The translations under genes were made by a program, and so were the position numbers. 64,000 bases of DNA from Capsicum annuum (Eukaryota > Streptophyta > Magnoliopsida > Solanales > Solanaceae): NCBI RefSeq assembly GCF_002878395.1, contig NC_061115.1:53039013-53103012 (forward strand), written 5' to 3'. This document shows, piece after piece, positions 24,416 to 36,262 of this stretch (within the stretch, counting starts at the first letter, position 1; every line of letters begins with the position of its first letter). The notes under the pieces are model-generated. The model saw only the letters and a list, made by a program, of their open reading frames with translations, was not told where the DNA came from and ran no database searches.

Positions 24416-26880
24416 TGTAAGACCCCGCAAAGTTCCCTCATAGTATGACCCTTTAGAGTGTGACAAGTGAAGTGTAATTCCTGCCCTAAAAGATTAAGGA
24501 GTGACTTCCAAAGTGATTAGTGTTTAAACCTTGTTGAATGTTCCTAAATAAATGACTTTTTATCATGTGGGAAATTAAACTATCTTTCCAACGATACCCA
24601 TTTCATAAAAATCCAACATTAGAAAAGAAAGATATGGCTATTTTACGGAAAGTAGTAAAATCGCCCAGGTGCAATGGAGAGGTCCGACAGAACATTGAGC
24701 TTGCGATGGACCATCGCCCAAACCATTGCAGAGGAGGCAGTAAGACCCCATTCTAGTTAAGTACGATGGTAAGGTCAATTAACCATCAAGACTTCAATGG
24801 GTTCAATGGACCGTTGCACCCATCATCGCGGATGAGACAGTAAATCGAGTTTTATCCCAGGTGTGACCGTTAGGATTGACAGACCGTCGCACCCACATCG
24901 CAGATCTTGTTCAGTAATTCAAAGTTATTTTTAAAAGGGAAGTTTGGTATTTTTCCACCCTTTTCATATCTAAATATATGAGATTCAAGGCATAAACATT
25001 ATATTCTTCCATAACATCCAAAAATTATGGTTTTCTCTCAAGAATAACCCTCAAGAGAAAATGTAAATCTTTCTCCAACAACCTTAAGATTCCACCATAG
25101 TTTCTACGAATCAAGTTAAGAATCAAGGTTCCCAAGTCAAAGGCTTCAAGAACCCTCACTCAAGAGTTCCAAAAAGAGTCTCAAGTAAGCTTGTTCATCC
25201 AATTTCACAATCAAAGGTATGCGGGATTTCAACCAGGGTAACTCTTTCAACCTTGTGACCAAAGGCTTATTTCAAATACAAATTTCTATAAATTATGAGA
25301 TTTTCCATGAAATTGAAGTTAGGGTTTACAACAATTATTATTGTTAGCAAGATCTTGAGATTTCCTATGGATTAAAGGTTGAATTACATGATTTTTTTTA
25401 TATTTTCATGCCTATTTCCAAATTTTCCAAATTTTAAGATCATTATGAATATTTTGTTATCAAACATGAATTTTGAGATATTGAGATCATGAGATTCATA
25501 TTATGAGTTATTTTTCCAATATCCTGATTGAGATGATTGTAAGATTTTTTAGATGATGGTTGAGCATGAAGTTTAAATATGATTTTGATGCATTAAAGCT
25601 TTATATTTTGAGTCCTAATTAAAAGTGATGAGTTTATAAGGAGATTATGATCTCAAAGTCTTGTTGACAAGTTTTGATAAGTACTTTCAAAATTCTAAGA
25701 TAGGAATCCACTAGTTATGATTTAAAGAAAGAGAAATATGTTTTGGTCTTTATTTTAGACCCTAGATTTATTTTGAGGTGGTTTTCCTAAGTGTTCTGAG
25801 CTGAGTATAGTATTTGTATTTAGCACCGAGTTGGGTATGATTCCAAGGTCTCATACCCCAGAACTACATGCCACCATAGGTTCAAGATTTATGGGCCCAA
25901 GGCCGAGATAGTGATTACTAAAGATAAGGTTCTACTCCAATGGCAAGGATAGAACAACTCTCCCCAATGTGGTCAAGGTGTTGGATTCCATGTAGCTCAC
26001 ATGGTTTATGTCAGTTAGAAGAAACTACCAAGTTCCAATAATCCTGAGTCTAAAAGAGTTCCATAGTTCTAAAATGTTAAAAGTTCCTGAAAGTTCTAAG
26101 TCCTTAAGTTTTAAAGAAATTTCACTCTCCATAATATAAAACCATGAGTTTGAAAGTATTTTTTAAAGATTCCTTTACCCTTTAAGTACTTAGAATAAGA
26201 GGAGAGTGTAGATTTTGAAAGTTAAGTATAATGACCCATGAGATTTGTGTTACATGTTTTACTATTCATGATTTAAGAGTTTTATATTCTAGACTTATTT
26301 AAGCCATGTTGGTCTTTCCTATTTGCATGCATGATTTTTTTAAAGAGTATCGATATTGTTTTATGTAAATACATACACCCTCATATACTCAGTACATTCC
26401 CAAAGTATTGATCCATATATACGTCTGTGTGCAACATTATCTCGTAATGTAGGTTCAGGTGCTCAGTCCCAGCAGTGATAGTGATCTTCGAGCATCTCAT
26501 CAATTTCCTTATCATGGGTGAGTCCTCATGGTTTGAGGACCTATAATTGCAGCTTTTCCGCTATCATAGTGTATTGAGTATTACTTTCAGATCATTGCTA
26601 GTCAATTGGGGTCTGTCCCAATGGCTCTCCAGTTTGAGTAGTAGAGGCTTTGTTAGACTAGACTGTCAGTTGAAGTTGTGTTCCAGATTATTAGTATTTT
26701 TCTATTTAGATATTATATCTAGTTATATCAGTTTATAGTTGAAACACCAAGTATCATTGTTTATCTTATTTATCATAAAACAAGTGTTTGAAGTAATAAC
26801 AGGATTAAAGGGTTAGCTTATTGATACTTATAGCCTTAAGCATCATGTGACATCTCGGGATGAGATTTTGGGGCGTTACA
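24416..26880 (+). repeat. 5' LTR of element B
   Basis: 2465 bp from tgtaagacccc to gggcgttaca, with the primer site 4 bases downstream. It carries GATGGACCATC-type palindromes at 24680-24910, including a perfect 15-base one (GCGATGG-A-CCATCGC, 24703-24717). Near the usual position it has a hairpin-like CAGTAC...GTATTG at 26390-26410. Confidence 0.85.
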
Positions 26881-26884
26881 AACT

Positions 26885-26897
26885 TGGTATCAGAGCC
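26885..26897 (+). other. Primer binding site of element B
   Basis: TGGTATCAGAGCC, a perfect complement to the initiator Met tRNA 3' end as used by plant Ty3 chromoviruses. Confidence 0.9.
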
Positions 26898-27090
26898 TAA
26901 GGTTTAAGGTGTCCTAGGGAGTCTGACAAGCCACATTAAGTAGAGTCTTGATCATCGGTGAGTAGCGCACCACATCTATAAGCAAAAGGCTACAAGACAT
27001 TTTAAGAAAAAATTATTTGCTTCTTTCAGATTCTATCATTCCTACAATTGTCCCTCTCATGTTATAATTTGTGCTCTCTTATTTTAGAAA

Positions 27091-28320
27091 ATGCCTCACC
27101 AAAGATTGAATGCCCAAAAAAATAATAATGAGCAACCTCAGCCTATTGAACCCTTGAATGAGATTGTGTCTTATGCTTAGTTTCGGGCAGCCTGTTATGC
27201 GTTAGCCCATACAGTCACTGCAAATGTCCAGGCTAATAACCAGGTCACAATTCTACATCAGTAGGGAGGTGACTTAGCTACTACTAGGATCAATGATTAC
27301 ATGTGGATGAATTTTCCAGAGTTCTATGGGTCTAAGGCTGGTGAGGACTGGTAGTTATATCTTGAGAAGGTAAGGAAGAACACTCAAGTCAGGCATATTT
27401 CTGAGAAAGAGAGTATAGAGCTAGCATCTTATTATCTAAAAGACATTGCATATGACTGGGTTGTTGTATCGAGGAAGAATAAAGCAGAAGATGTTGCCCC
27501 TGTTACATGGCAGGTGTTCTAGGATGCATTCTTGAACAAGTTCTTCCCTCTTGAGATGAGGGAAGCGAGATTGAGAAGTTTATGAATGTCAGATAGGGTT
27601 CCATGATGGTTAAGGAATACTGCCTTAAGTTCAACCAGTTAGCCAAATATGCTCCTACTATGATGGCTAACACCCGACTAGAATAAGCAAGTTCATGATA
27701 GGTTTGAATGGTTTGGTACTGAAAAAGTGTAGGATTGCTATACATTATAGGGATGTCGATCTATCCAGATTGATAATACATGCATAGTAGATAGAGGTCG
27801 ATAAGATAAAGGAGAGAGATAGAGTAAGTAGTAACAAGAGGGCTAGATTTGAGCATCATAAGTATAGTTAGAGTATGTCCCATGGAGGGAACCACCCACA
27901 GTTCTAGAGTCGTTCGTCTATGCCAGCACCTTCATCAGCTAGTTCTTCCACACCTAGAGGCAGGAAAGAGTAAGGGAACAGGTTTTCTATATCCCAGTCC
28001 CATAATAGTGTAAGTAAAAGACCTCGCTATCCTCCATGTACCAAGTGTGGTAGGGACCATCCCAGTGAGTTCTTAGCAGACCAAAGGGGTTACTTTAGTT
28101 GTGGCAAGTTGGGCCACAGACTTAAAGAGTGTCCGCATGCTAGGCAAGAGAACAAAGATGCCCGACCTCTAACATAGACAACTAGTGCACCAGCTCCTGT
28201 AGCCGGTCCTACCCTACTCAGGGTGGTTTATCTAGCACTGCTGGCGGTCAGTGCCAGAAAAGATTCTATGCTCTACCATCCCATCAGGAGCAGGAGGACT
28301 CTCCCGATGTTCTCACTATT
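27091..28320 (+). pseudogene. Gag of element B
   Basis: Opens at 27091 (MPHQRLNAQ). Capsid blocks are NFPEFYGSKAGEDW, SIELASYYLKDIAYDWVV and FLNKFFPLEMRE, the last near 27530-27560. In-frame stops lie at 27178 (Glu expected), 27262 and 27520 (Gln expected, CAG to TAG) and 27352; a frameshift follows near 27575. The zinc knuckle (about 28090-28130) reads YFSCGKLGHRLKEC, with Tyr in place of the first Cys. The upstream leader from 26898 has no frame. Confidence 0.85.
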
Positions 28321-28920
28321 ATGCTCTACGTATTTCACTTTGATGTTTATATAGTATTGGACCCCGGGTCACATTTTTCTTATGTGACCCCATTTGTTGC
28401 TATGGATTTTGAAATGAGTCCTGAAATAATTCTTGAGCCTTTCCTAATTTCTACTTCAGTAGGGGAGTCAGTTGTTGCTAAGCAAGTATATAGAAATTAT
28501 CATGTTACTGTTCTTCATAGAGTCATGCTTACTAATTTGATAGAGGTGGACATGGTGGATTTTGACTTTATTTTGGCTATAGATTGGATTCACTCTTGTT
28601 ATGCATCTATAGACTGTCGTACCCGTGATGTTAAGTTTTTGTTTCCTGATGAAACAGTTTTGGAGTGGTCCAGGAGTACAATATCCCCCAAGAGTCATTT
28701 TATCTCCTATCTCAAAGACAAAAATCTAATATCCAGAGATTGTATCTATCACCTAGTTAGAGTTAAAGACATTAAGTCAGAGGCTCCACATATTCAGTCA
28801 GTCAACATTCTTAATGATTTTCCTAATGTTTTTCTGGAAGATCTCCCATGAGTACCTCCCAATAAAGAGATGGAATTCGGGATCGACATTCTTTCCGACA
28901 CTCAGCCTATTTCTATTCCT
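28321..28920 (+). pseudogene. Aspartic protease of element B
   Basis: Open for 176 residues (28321-28851). The catalytic loop is VLDPGSHFSYVTPF (about 28355-28390) with Asp present, and the second block is DFDFILAIDWIHSCYASIDC (28560-28620). It ends in a stop where DLPG is expected (GGA to TGA at 28849), followed by EMEFGIDIL and a second stop in the linker. It is better preserved than gag or RNase H of the same copy. Confidence 0.88.
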
Positions 28921-29570
28921 CCCTACCGTATTGCACCCTGAGAGCTTAAGGAGTTGAAAGAGCAACTCAAAGATCTTTTAGATAAAAGTTTCATAAGGCC
29001 AGTGTCTATCCTTGGGGCACATACATCCTATTCGTGAGAAATAAAGATTGTTCTTTACGTATGTGCATTGACTCTCATCAGCTTAACAAGGTCACATTTA
29101 AGAATAAGTACCTTCTTTTGAGAATTAATGACCAATTTTATAAGTTACAAGTTGCAAGTTATTTCTCTAACATAGACCTTAGATCCGGCTATCATCAACT
29201 TAAATTAAGGGACTGTGATATCCCAAAGATAGCCTTCCAAACACGTTCTGGTCACTTTGAGTTTCTAGTCATGTCTTTTGGACTAACCAACACTCCAACA
29301 GCTTTCATGGACCTCATGAATCGAGTGTTCAGACAGTATCTTGATATGTTTGTCATTGTGTTCATAGATGATATCCTTGTATACTCTCGTACTAAGAATG
29401 ACCATGCGGATCATCTTAGAACAGTCCTGCAAACTCTTAGAGATCATCAGTTGTTCTCCAAATTCAGCAAGTATGAATTTTGGCTAACGTTAGAAACCTA
29501 TATGGGTTATATTATTTCAGCCGAGGGTAGTAGAGTTGATCCCCTGAAGATAGAAGCTATAAGAAATTAG
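28921..29570 (+). pseudogene. Reverse transcriptase of element B
   Basis: A one-base deletion near 29000 separates [18 protein letters not shown] from the main open part (29034-29570, 178 residues). That part holds [14 protein letters not shown] (first Asp), [14 protein letters not shown], and the intact [10 protein letters not shown] (about 29360-29390), then SKYEFWL in the thumb. The catalytic triad is complete, so this is one of three copies here, with Z and E, whose polymerase site survives. The frameshift and flanking stops still prevent a full enzyme. Confidence 0.9.
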
Positions 29571-30230
29571 ACTAAACCTATCTCTCAATCTGACATTGGG
29601 AGCTTTTTGGGTCTAGCTTGCTATTACCGCCATATTGTAGAAGGGTTCTCTTCTATTGTGTTCCCCATGACCCAGTTGACCGAAAAGAAAATTAAGTTAC
29701 TTTGGTCAAATCTCTATGAGAAGAGTTTTTAGGAGTTGAAGACTCTACTCACCTCAACCCCTATTTTGACTTTGCTTTGTGGTACGGATGGTTTTATGGT
29801 GTAATATGATGCCTTTAGATTTTTTTTGGGTTTGGTTTTGATGCAGAGAGGTAAGGGTATAGCCTATGCCTCTAGACAGTTGAAGCTTCATAAAAAGAAT
29901 TACCCAACCCATGATGTTAGGGTAGCTGCTATGGTATTTTCTTTGAAAATATGGAGACACTATCTGTATGGATTTTATGTTGATGTGTTTACTGATCATA
30001 AGAGCCTGCAACATATATTTACTCAGAGGGACTTGAATCTTAGATAGAGGAGGTGCTTAAAGTTGCTAAAGAATTATGATATGAGTGTGCTATATCACCC
30101 GAGCAAGGCCAATGTAGTGGAATATACCCTTAGCAGGTTGTCTATGGGTAGTGTCACTCATGTAGAGGAAGATAAGAATGAGTTAGCTCATGATGTGCAT
30201 CATTTGCTAGACTGGGTGTTAGATTGCTTG
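29571..30230 (+). pseudogene. RNase H of element B
   Basis: Blocks: [24 protein letters not shown] (first Asp, about 29810), [16 protein letters not shown] (29870-29910), [12 protein letters not shown] (third Asp, about 29990), [15 protein letters not shown] (30080-30120). The Glu expected after the THD motif, in the HDLELAA block, is Arg (HDVRVAA), so the metal site is damaged. Stops lie at 29568, 29730, 29802 and 30045. Confidence 0.85.
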
Positions 30231-30796
30231 ATTTAGCTGAGGGAAGTATCTTGGTGCAGAGTAGTTCTGAATCCTCTCTAGTTTTGAAAGTGAAGGAGAA
30301 GAAAGATAGGGATCCTAGTTTGGTCAGACTGAGGGAGTCAGTTAAGGACCAAAAGGTAGAGGTTTTATCCCAAGGGGGAGATGGCGTGTTTAGATTGTAG
30401 GGTAAATTGTGTGTTCCGTGTGTTGATGATCTGAGGCAGAGGATTATAGCTGAAGAGCATGGCACGTGGTATTTTATTCATCCCGGTGCTACCAAGATGT
30501 ACTGCGACTTACAGGAAATCTATTGATGAAATGGTATGAAGGAGGATATAGCTGAGTTTGTAGCTAAGAATGCAATGTGCCGATAGGTTAAGTTAGAGAA
30601 CCAAAGACCTGGTGGTGTGAAGCAAGAGTTTGGTATACCTACTTGGAAGTGGGAAGAGGTGATTATGGATTTTGTGACTGGTTTACCTCTTTCACGTCGT
30701 CGTCATGATTCTATTTAAGTGGTTGTGGACAGGTTGACTAAGTCCACATATTTTTTTCCTGTGCATATATCTTATACCGCTGAGCATTATGCTAGA
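30231..30796 (+). pseudogene. Integrase N-terminal part of element B, truncated
   Basis: Starts in the linker, then DLRQRIIAEEHGTWYFIHPGA (two His of the HHCC zinc site, about 30430-30490), AEFVAKNAMC (first Cys replaced by Asn), and EVIMDFVTGLPLSRR with the first catalytic Asp (30660-30700). It continues to VVVDRLTKST and YTAEHYAR, then stops at the junction with family-A LTR sequence. The second Asp, the Glu and the chromodomain are absent. Confidence 0.85.
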
Positions 30797-31150
30797 TGAT
30801 GAATTGCGTCGATTATGTCGATACAATTGCTGATACACCACATCAATTGTGATGACATGATGTCCAACACGACGTGTCCTGATTGCATTGGCTTACTATT
30901 TTGGTCATCCAAACATGTCACAAACAATTTCAAAAAATTCCAAAACTCACTTGAGATGACCAATAGAAAAACCTTATCAATAATCAATTTAAAAATCGAT
31001 AATCTAAGGCCATCGGAAATGAGACTATTGAAATATTGAGGCCAAAAATGAAACTATGTCTTAACACTTTACTATTTTTTTCTAAGTATGGGACCTCTTT
31101 TGGCATACTCTATAGGATTGGAGTGGACTAGGACTTTATAGAGTCTTACA
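30797..31150 (-). repeat. LTR3 of family-A array, right part
   Basis: Matches LTR2 from about 18275 to its inner end (tggtcatccaaacatg; gagtcttaca at 31141-31150). It is joined directly to the broken integrase of element B and followed by the unit 2 polypurine tract. Confidence 0.82.
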
Positions 31151-31163
31151 ATATGTCCCCCTT
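31151..31163 (-). other. Polypurine tract, unit 2
   Basis: The minus strand reads AAGGGGGACATAT, abutting the LTR3 remnant. Confidence 0.75.
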
Positions 31164-31369
31164 TGTAACATTCGTCCTCGAATGAGACAGATTAAGCTGA
31201 GATGCACGGAGATACTGTGACTATACTGACGTGCATAGCTAAAACCTTAGTGGATCTTGAGACATAACATGTGATTGAACTGAGTCATGAATGCATGAAT
31301 TATATTAGATGATATATAGGAATAATTAATCATGGAACATAGTAAATCTAAGAAAGACCGTTACCTTTG

Positions 31370-32760
31370 TCTGAGTCTGAGTTTTTGGAGAAGAGATGAG
31401 GGTACTTGGTTTGCATATCTACTTCTACTTCCCATGTGGCTCCCTCAATAGACTGGTTTCGCCAAAGAACTTTGACCATGGGAACTTCTTTATTCCTTAG
31501 CTTGTGAGTCTGACGATCACAGATTTCATCTTAGACTTCTTCATAAGAGAGACTAATCTAAACATCTACAGTCTCTACAAGGACTACTACTGCTGGGTAA
31601 CCTATGCATTTTTTTAGCAAGGAGACCTGAAACACTGGGTGCACTAATTCAAAGTTTGCAGGTAACTCAAGTTCATAGGCTACCTTTACGAAATAACTTA
31701 GAATCTTATAAGGACCAACATATCAGGGACTAATCTTCCCCTTATTACCAAACCTCTACACTCCCTTCATGGGAGAAACTTTCAAGTACACAAAGTTGCC
31801 AATTTCAAATTCAAGATGTTTGTTTTTCATATCTGCACACGATATTTGTCAGCTCTGGGCTATCTTAAGTCTCTCCCTGATCATCTATACATTCTCTAAA
31901 GCATTAAAGCCCAAGTTAGGCCCCACAACCACGGCCTCACCTACTTCAAACCAACCGATAAGAGATCTACATCTTGTACGATAAAGAGCCTCAAATGGAG
32001 CCATCTGAATACTGGAATGATAGCTATTATTATATGCGAACTGAATCAAAGATTAGTGGTCATCCCAACAGCCCTTAAATTCAATGACAAATGCTCTCAA
32101 TAGATCCTATAATATCTAAATTGTCCTTTCTGCTTGACCATCTATCTGAGGGTTTAAAGTTGTACTGAGGTGGACTTGGGTACCAAGACCCTTTTGGAAG
32201 ACTTTCCAAAAGAGAAAGGTAAATTATGTACCTCTATCTGAAATGATAGACAACCGGACACTGTGTAACCTAACCAACTCTCTGATATAAAGCTTCGCAT
32301 AGTCCTCAGTTGAATAGGAAGTATAGACTGGAAAGAAATGGGCAGACTTGGTCATCCTATCTATAATGACGCATATCTAATCATACTAGCAATGAGTACG
32401 AGGCAAACCCATCATAAAATCCATGTTCACTTCTTCACACTTCAATGTGGGAATACTAAACTCCTATATGGAACCACTAGGATTTTGGTGCTCAATCTTC
32501 ACCTGCTAATAAGTAGATCATATACCCACAAACTCTATAATGTCTCTCTTCATATGATTCATCCTATAGGCTTCCCGCAAGTCACGGTTTATCTTAGCGT
32601 CCCTTGGATGAATACAGTAACATGAACCGCACGATTTAGCAAGAATTCCCCATATCACGTAATCTACACATGGAACATAATAGACAACCATGGAAATGCA
32701 ACAAGGCATCTCCCACTTGTCAGAATACCTCTACTTTCTGATCTCTGACTGACTCTTTTA
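31370..32760 (-). pseudogene. Integrase with chromodomain-like tail (family A, unit 2)
   Basis: The most complete integrase of the array. All three catalytic residues can be read: Asp in VNMDFMMGLPRT (about 32420), Asp in IISDRGT (about 32245) and Glu in DGQAERTI (about 32130). YNNSYHSSIQMAPFEALY and IGWFEVGEAVV follow (31930-32040). The tail has HPVFQVSLLKKCIG, LRNKEVPMVKVLWRNQS and EGATWEVEVDM (31380-31500), a chromodomain-like module. The zinc site is damaged: the first His is Cys (AKSCGS, about 32635) and the Cys pair is lost. Several stops. Confidence 0.85.
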
Positions 32761-32839
32761 GCTTAACTAAATTGGGATGCCTGTCTTGCTTTTCTTTCAC
32801 CTAGTAAACTAAAGAAGATTCCAAACTATTCTTCACCCA

Positions 32840-33340
32840 AATACTACCCTCAGCTGAATCGACCAAACAGACACCTAGTCTGGCAAGCCGATAAACTTCC
32901 TGAACAAACTTCTTCTTACAATTCTAAACGTGAGAACCACTACCCAGGGAAAACCTACTGAGGGTGTCTTCCACTATATTAGACTTGCTCGAATGATAAC
33001 AAAAACTCATATCATAGTATTTCAACAACTCTAACCACCTTCTCTGATATAAGTTTAGGTATTTCTACATAAATATACATTGCAGGCATTTATGGTCTGT
33101 GAATACTTCAATATGCACCCCATACAAATAGTGCCTACAAATCCTTAAGGCAAACATAACCATTTCTAGTTCAAGATCATGGGTGGGATAATTATTTTCA
33201 TAGGGCATAATTTATCTAGAGGTGTAGGATATGACCTGACCCTTCTGTATCATAACATACCCCAAGTGAAAGGTGTAAGAATCACAATATACAACAAATC
33301 CATTTGAACCATCGAGCAACGTCAAAATTGGGGTTGTAGT
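32840..33340 (-). pseudogene. RNase H (family A, unit 2), degenerate
   Basis: Recognisable by position and by blocks corresponding to [10 protein letters not shown] (near 33180) and the tail after the third Asp (33060-33110), plus a YHSSKSNIV-like stretch near 32990 in place of YHPGKANVV. It is more decayed than unit 1, with no open piece above 60 residues. Confidence 0.65.
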
Positions 33341-33419
33341 AGTCGAGTCTTCAAATCCTTCAAATTCTTCTCACAAAAATATAACCACCGGAACTAAAAA
33401 TTTTTCTGACTTAATCTGG

Positions 33420-34200
33420 ACATAGAAGATGAAATTGATGAAAATACTACAACAAACTATTGGTGATAACCATCCAAACCAGAGAAACTCCTAATATCTG
33501 AAGGAGTGATGGGTTTGGGCCAGTTTCTCACTACTTTAGTTGAGGATTAACTCTAATGCCATCATTAGAAACTATATGACCAAGGAAAGCTACTAACCTT
33601 AGCCAAAATTTGAATTTACTAAATTTGGCAAACAACTAATGGGCTTTGAGGGTCTTTTATACTATTTTGAGATGGTCTGCATGATTATTTTCATTGCAGG
33701 AGTAAATAATAATTTCATTGATGAATACTATGAGGAACATGTCAAAGAACTGGTTGAACACGTGGTTTATCAAGTCCATGAAAGCTACTGGGGCATTGTT
33801 AAAACCAAATGACATGACTAGACATTCATAGTGAATATATCGAGTTTTGAATGATACTTTTGAAATGTCACATTTTGTTATTCGGAGCTGATGATAGTTG
33901 GATCTGAGGTCTATCTTAGAAAAGTAATTGGGACCCTGAAGTTGGCCAATCAATTCTAGGAAGTGAATATTTATTTATAATGGTGACTTTCTTCAACTGA
34001 CAGTAGTCTATACACATTCTAATAGAACCATCTTTATTTCGCATGAATAGAACTAGTGCACCCCAAGGAGATATGCAAGTCTTGATTAACCCTTTGTCTA
34101 AGAAGTCTTTCAATTGTTCATTCAACTCTGTAAGTTCAGCTAGAGCCATTCCGTATGGAGAAATTGAGATTGTTGAGTATCAGGAAAAATGTCTATTCTG
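33420..34200 (-). pseudogene. Reverse transcriptase (family A, unit 2)
   Basis: Two open pieces: 33916-34149 ([44 protein letters not shown]) and 33657-33953 ([20 protein letters not shown], first Asp kept; CLVMSFGFNNAP). The Asp-Asp block reads VFINEIIIYS, with both Asp replaced (Asn, Glu), so polymerase function is lost. The thumb is recognisable down to about 33430. Confidence 0.85.
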
Positions 34201-34229
34201 AAGTCAATTTCCCTTTTGGGAGAAACCCC

Positions 34230-34760
34230 AAGGAGATTTTTGGGAAACACATCTAGGAATTAACTTGCGCCTGGAATTGACTCAAGATTAGGAGTCTCAA
34301 AACTAGAGTCTTTGTCTTTCACCAGATGATAAAAACACCCATTGGATATCATTTTTCTCACTCTAAGGTGTGAAACAAGTTGACCCTTAAGTATTGTGGT
34401 ACTACCCCTTCATTCTATGATAGGTTTATTTGAGACTTGAAAATAGAAAATGCTGCTCCTACAATCAACTAAACCATAGCATGAATGGAGCCAATTCATG
34501 CAGAGAATGACATCAAAATCCCTTATCTCTAGCTCTATAAGGTACGATGAAGTAACTTTCTGACAAACCATAACCGGAAAGTTTTTGTCTACTAGCCGGG
34601 CTATGATATACTTACCCACTAGGTTAGAGCTGGTAAAAGCTCTTTTAGGATTTCGAGGCTGACTACAAAGTCAACGGCTATGTAAGGTTTTACAAAAGAA
34701 AGAGAAGCTCCAAGATCTAAAAAAGCATAAATATTTAAATGAAATACTTGAAACTTACCA
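34230..34760 (-). pseudogene. Aspartic protease (family A, unit 2)
   Basis: Catalytic loop AFLDLGASLSFVKPYIA (about 34680-34730) with Asp present. The second block IRDFDVILCMNWLHSCYG (34480-34540) carries Asn where DWLHS is usual. The open piece is 34410-34619; gaps and stops lie on both sides. Confidence 0.82.
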
Positions 34761-34839
34761 ATAACCACATTAGGAGAACTCTCCTAATCCTGTCGGGACT
34801 AAAGTACATAGAGTCCGTTTAGGTGCTACCCCGCTGGTG

Positions 34840-35962
34840 ACACTGGAAGTGGCACCCTACTGAGATAGGCGACCAGACTAAACTTACAGACAATTATACC
34901 AAATTTTGCGAACCCACATGAGGATATTCTCTGGTCCTATGGCCTAGATTACCACACCTGAAACACACATCACATCTCATCCTACAGATACCCTGATGGT
35001 TTCGGCACATTTATTCCAAAGAGGATTTGTTTGAGCACTCTTCAAACTAACCTAAAATTTAGAGTCATGCGCCAAATCCTTATTATCATTCTTGAATTTG
35101 GGAATCAGTGCACTAGCCAAACACTAATTTAGGATAAAGATTTTAGGCATAATTGAGTACGGTTTCTACCTTCTAACTTCGGCTAAGCAAAATTAAATTT
35201 ACTTATTCTAGCCTACTTATTGTCCCTCTCTTTCTCTTTGTTCTTCTTTTCCTCAATCTCTTAAGCCTGAACCATCATCCTAGACAAATCTATCACCTTA
35301 ATCTGTATTGTGGTCCTACACTTCTTGATCACACTATCAGATACACCAGACATGAACTTGTTTATCTTAGACCTTCTATCAACTACCATATGAGAAGCGT
35401 ACTTGGCCAACTGAGTAAAATTGAGGAAATACTCTTTCACACTCATGTTACCCTTCTTCTAGTTAATGAAATCTAACACCTTAGCCTCCCTCAACTCTAA
35501 TGGAAAGAACCTATCTAAGAAGGCAGTAGAAAACTCTTCCCATTATATAGGACCTATATTTTCATCTCTATCTACTTTCCACTGCTTAAATAACATATGA
35601 TCTAGATCTTGTAGATGACAGGAAGATAACTCAGCACTCTCACTGGCAGTTACCCCTAAAATATCTATTACTTTCTGCACCATATAAAGGTATTCTTGTG
35701 GATCCTCTTAAGACTTAGACCCAAAAAATGAAGGAGGGTTCATTCGAGTGAAGTCCCAAATTTTAGCTGCAGCAGTATTGGCCACTGGGTTGGCCTAAAC
35801 AGTAGTTGGGAAAAAATTTTAAGCTACCACAAAATGGGCTAGAGAGGTAAATGTGGCTCTAAATTTTGCATAAGAAACATGCTCATTTAGAAGATCATTC
35901 TGAACAGGTGGAGGTGCTGACTGGTTCTCGGTTCTTTTTCCATTAGTCTTTTTGGGAGGCAT
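34840..35962 (-). pseudogene. Gag (family A, unit 2)
   Basis: The start codon is at 35962, reading MPPKKTNGKRTENQSAPPP and DLLNEHVSYAKFRA, then NPPSFFGSKS near 35730. The capsid end is open at 35261-35446 (MSVKEYFLNFTQLAKYAS; SGVSDSVIKKCRTTI). The zinc knuckle near 34940-34980 reads CFRCGNLGHRTREY, so the last Cys is Tyr. This is the least shortened gag of the array, but it has several stops. Confidence 0.84.
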
Positions 35963-36168
35963 GTTCTATAAACAAAATGAAAAGTTGGATTAGATAGAGA
36001 GTTTAACTTGATCTCATGCTCATTCGTATAATATGAATAGTAAAAGAAGGGCACTTTTCCTAAAAATGCCTCGTAGCCTCTATATCATAAGTGTGATGCG
36101 CTATACACTTATGTACAAGACTCTACTTGACGTGGGTTTTAGTCTGCCTAGGATACTTTAGAACCATA

Positions 36169-36185
36169 GGATCTAATACAAGGTT
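36169..36185 (-). other. Primer binding site, unit 2
   Basis: The minus strand reads AACCTTGTATTAGATCC, three changes from TGGTATCAGAGCC, directly against LTR4. Confidence 0.7.
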
Positions 36186-36262
36186 TGTAATGCCCTGAGA
36201 GTACACGTTGGGTATCACATAGTTCTTAAGACCCCAAAGGACTACAAGCTAACCCATGACTA
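36186..36262 (-). repeat. LTR4 of family-A array, left part
   Basis: Starts tgtaatgccctgagagtacac, matching LTR2 and LTR3. It is interrupted after cccatgacta by element C; the sequence resumes at 49402. Confidence 0.85.

Larger units (their letters stand above)
24416..30796 (+). mobile_element. Tekay/Del-like Ty3 element B, 3' end missing
   Basis: 5' LTR (24416-26880), primer site, gag, protease, reverse transcriptase, RNase H and the first part of integrase on the plus strand. Homology ends within the integrase core at about 30796, where family-A LTR sequence starts. The integrase C-terminus, polypurine tract and 3' LTR are missing, and so are about 1.06 kb of LTR3. A single deletion after insertion of B into LTR3 would explain both losses. 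Confidence 0.82.

Noticed and set aside
26885..26897. tRNA-like sequence (TGGTATCAGAGCC) here and at other LTR borders
   Set aside because: Only the 13 bases complementary to the tRNA 3' end are present; these are primer sites, not tRNA genes.
28468..28698. Antisense frame over the protease of B
   Set aside because: It is a shadow of the real protease frame on the plus strand.
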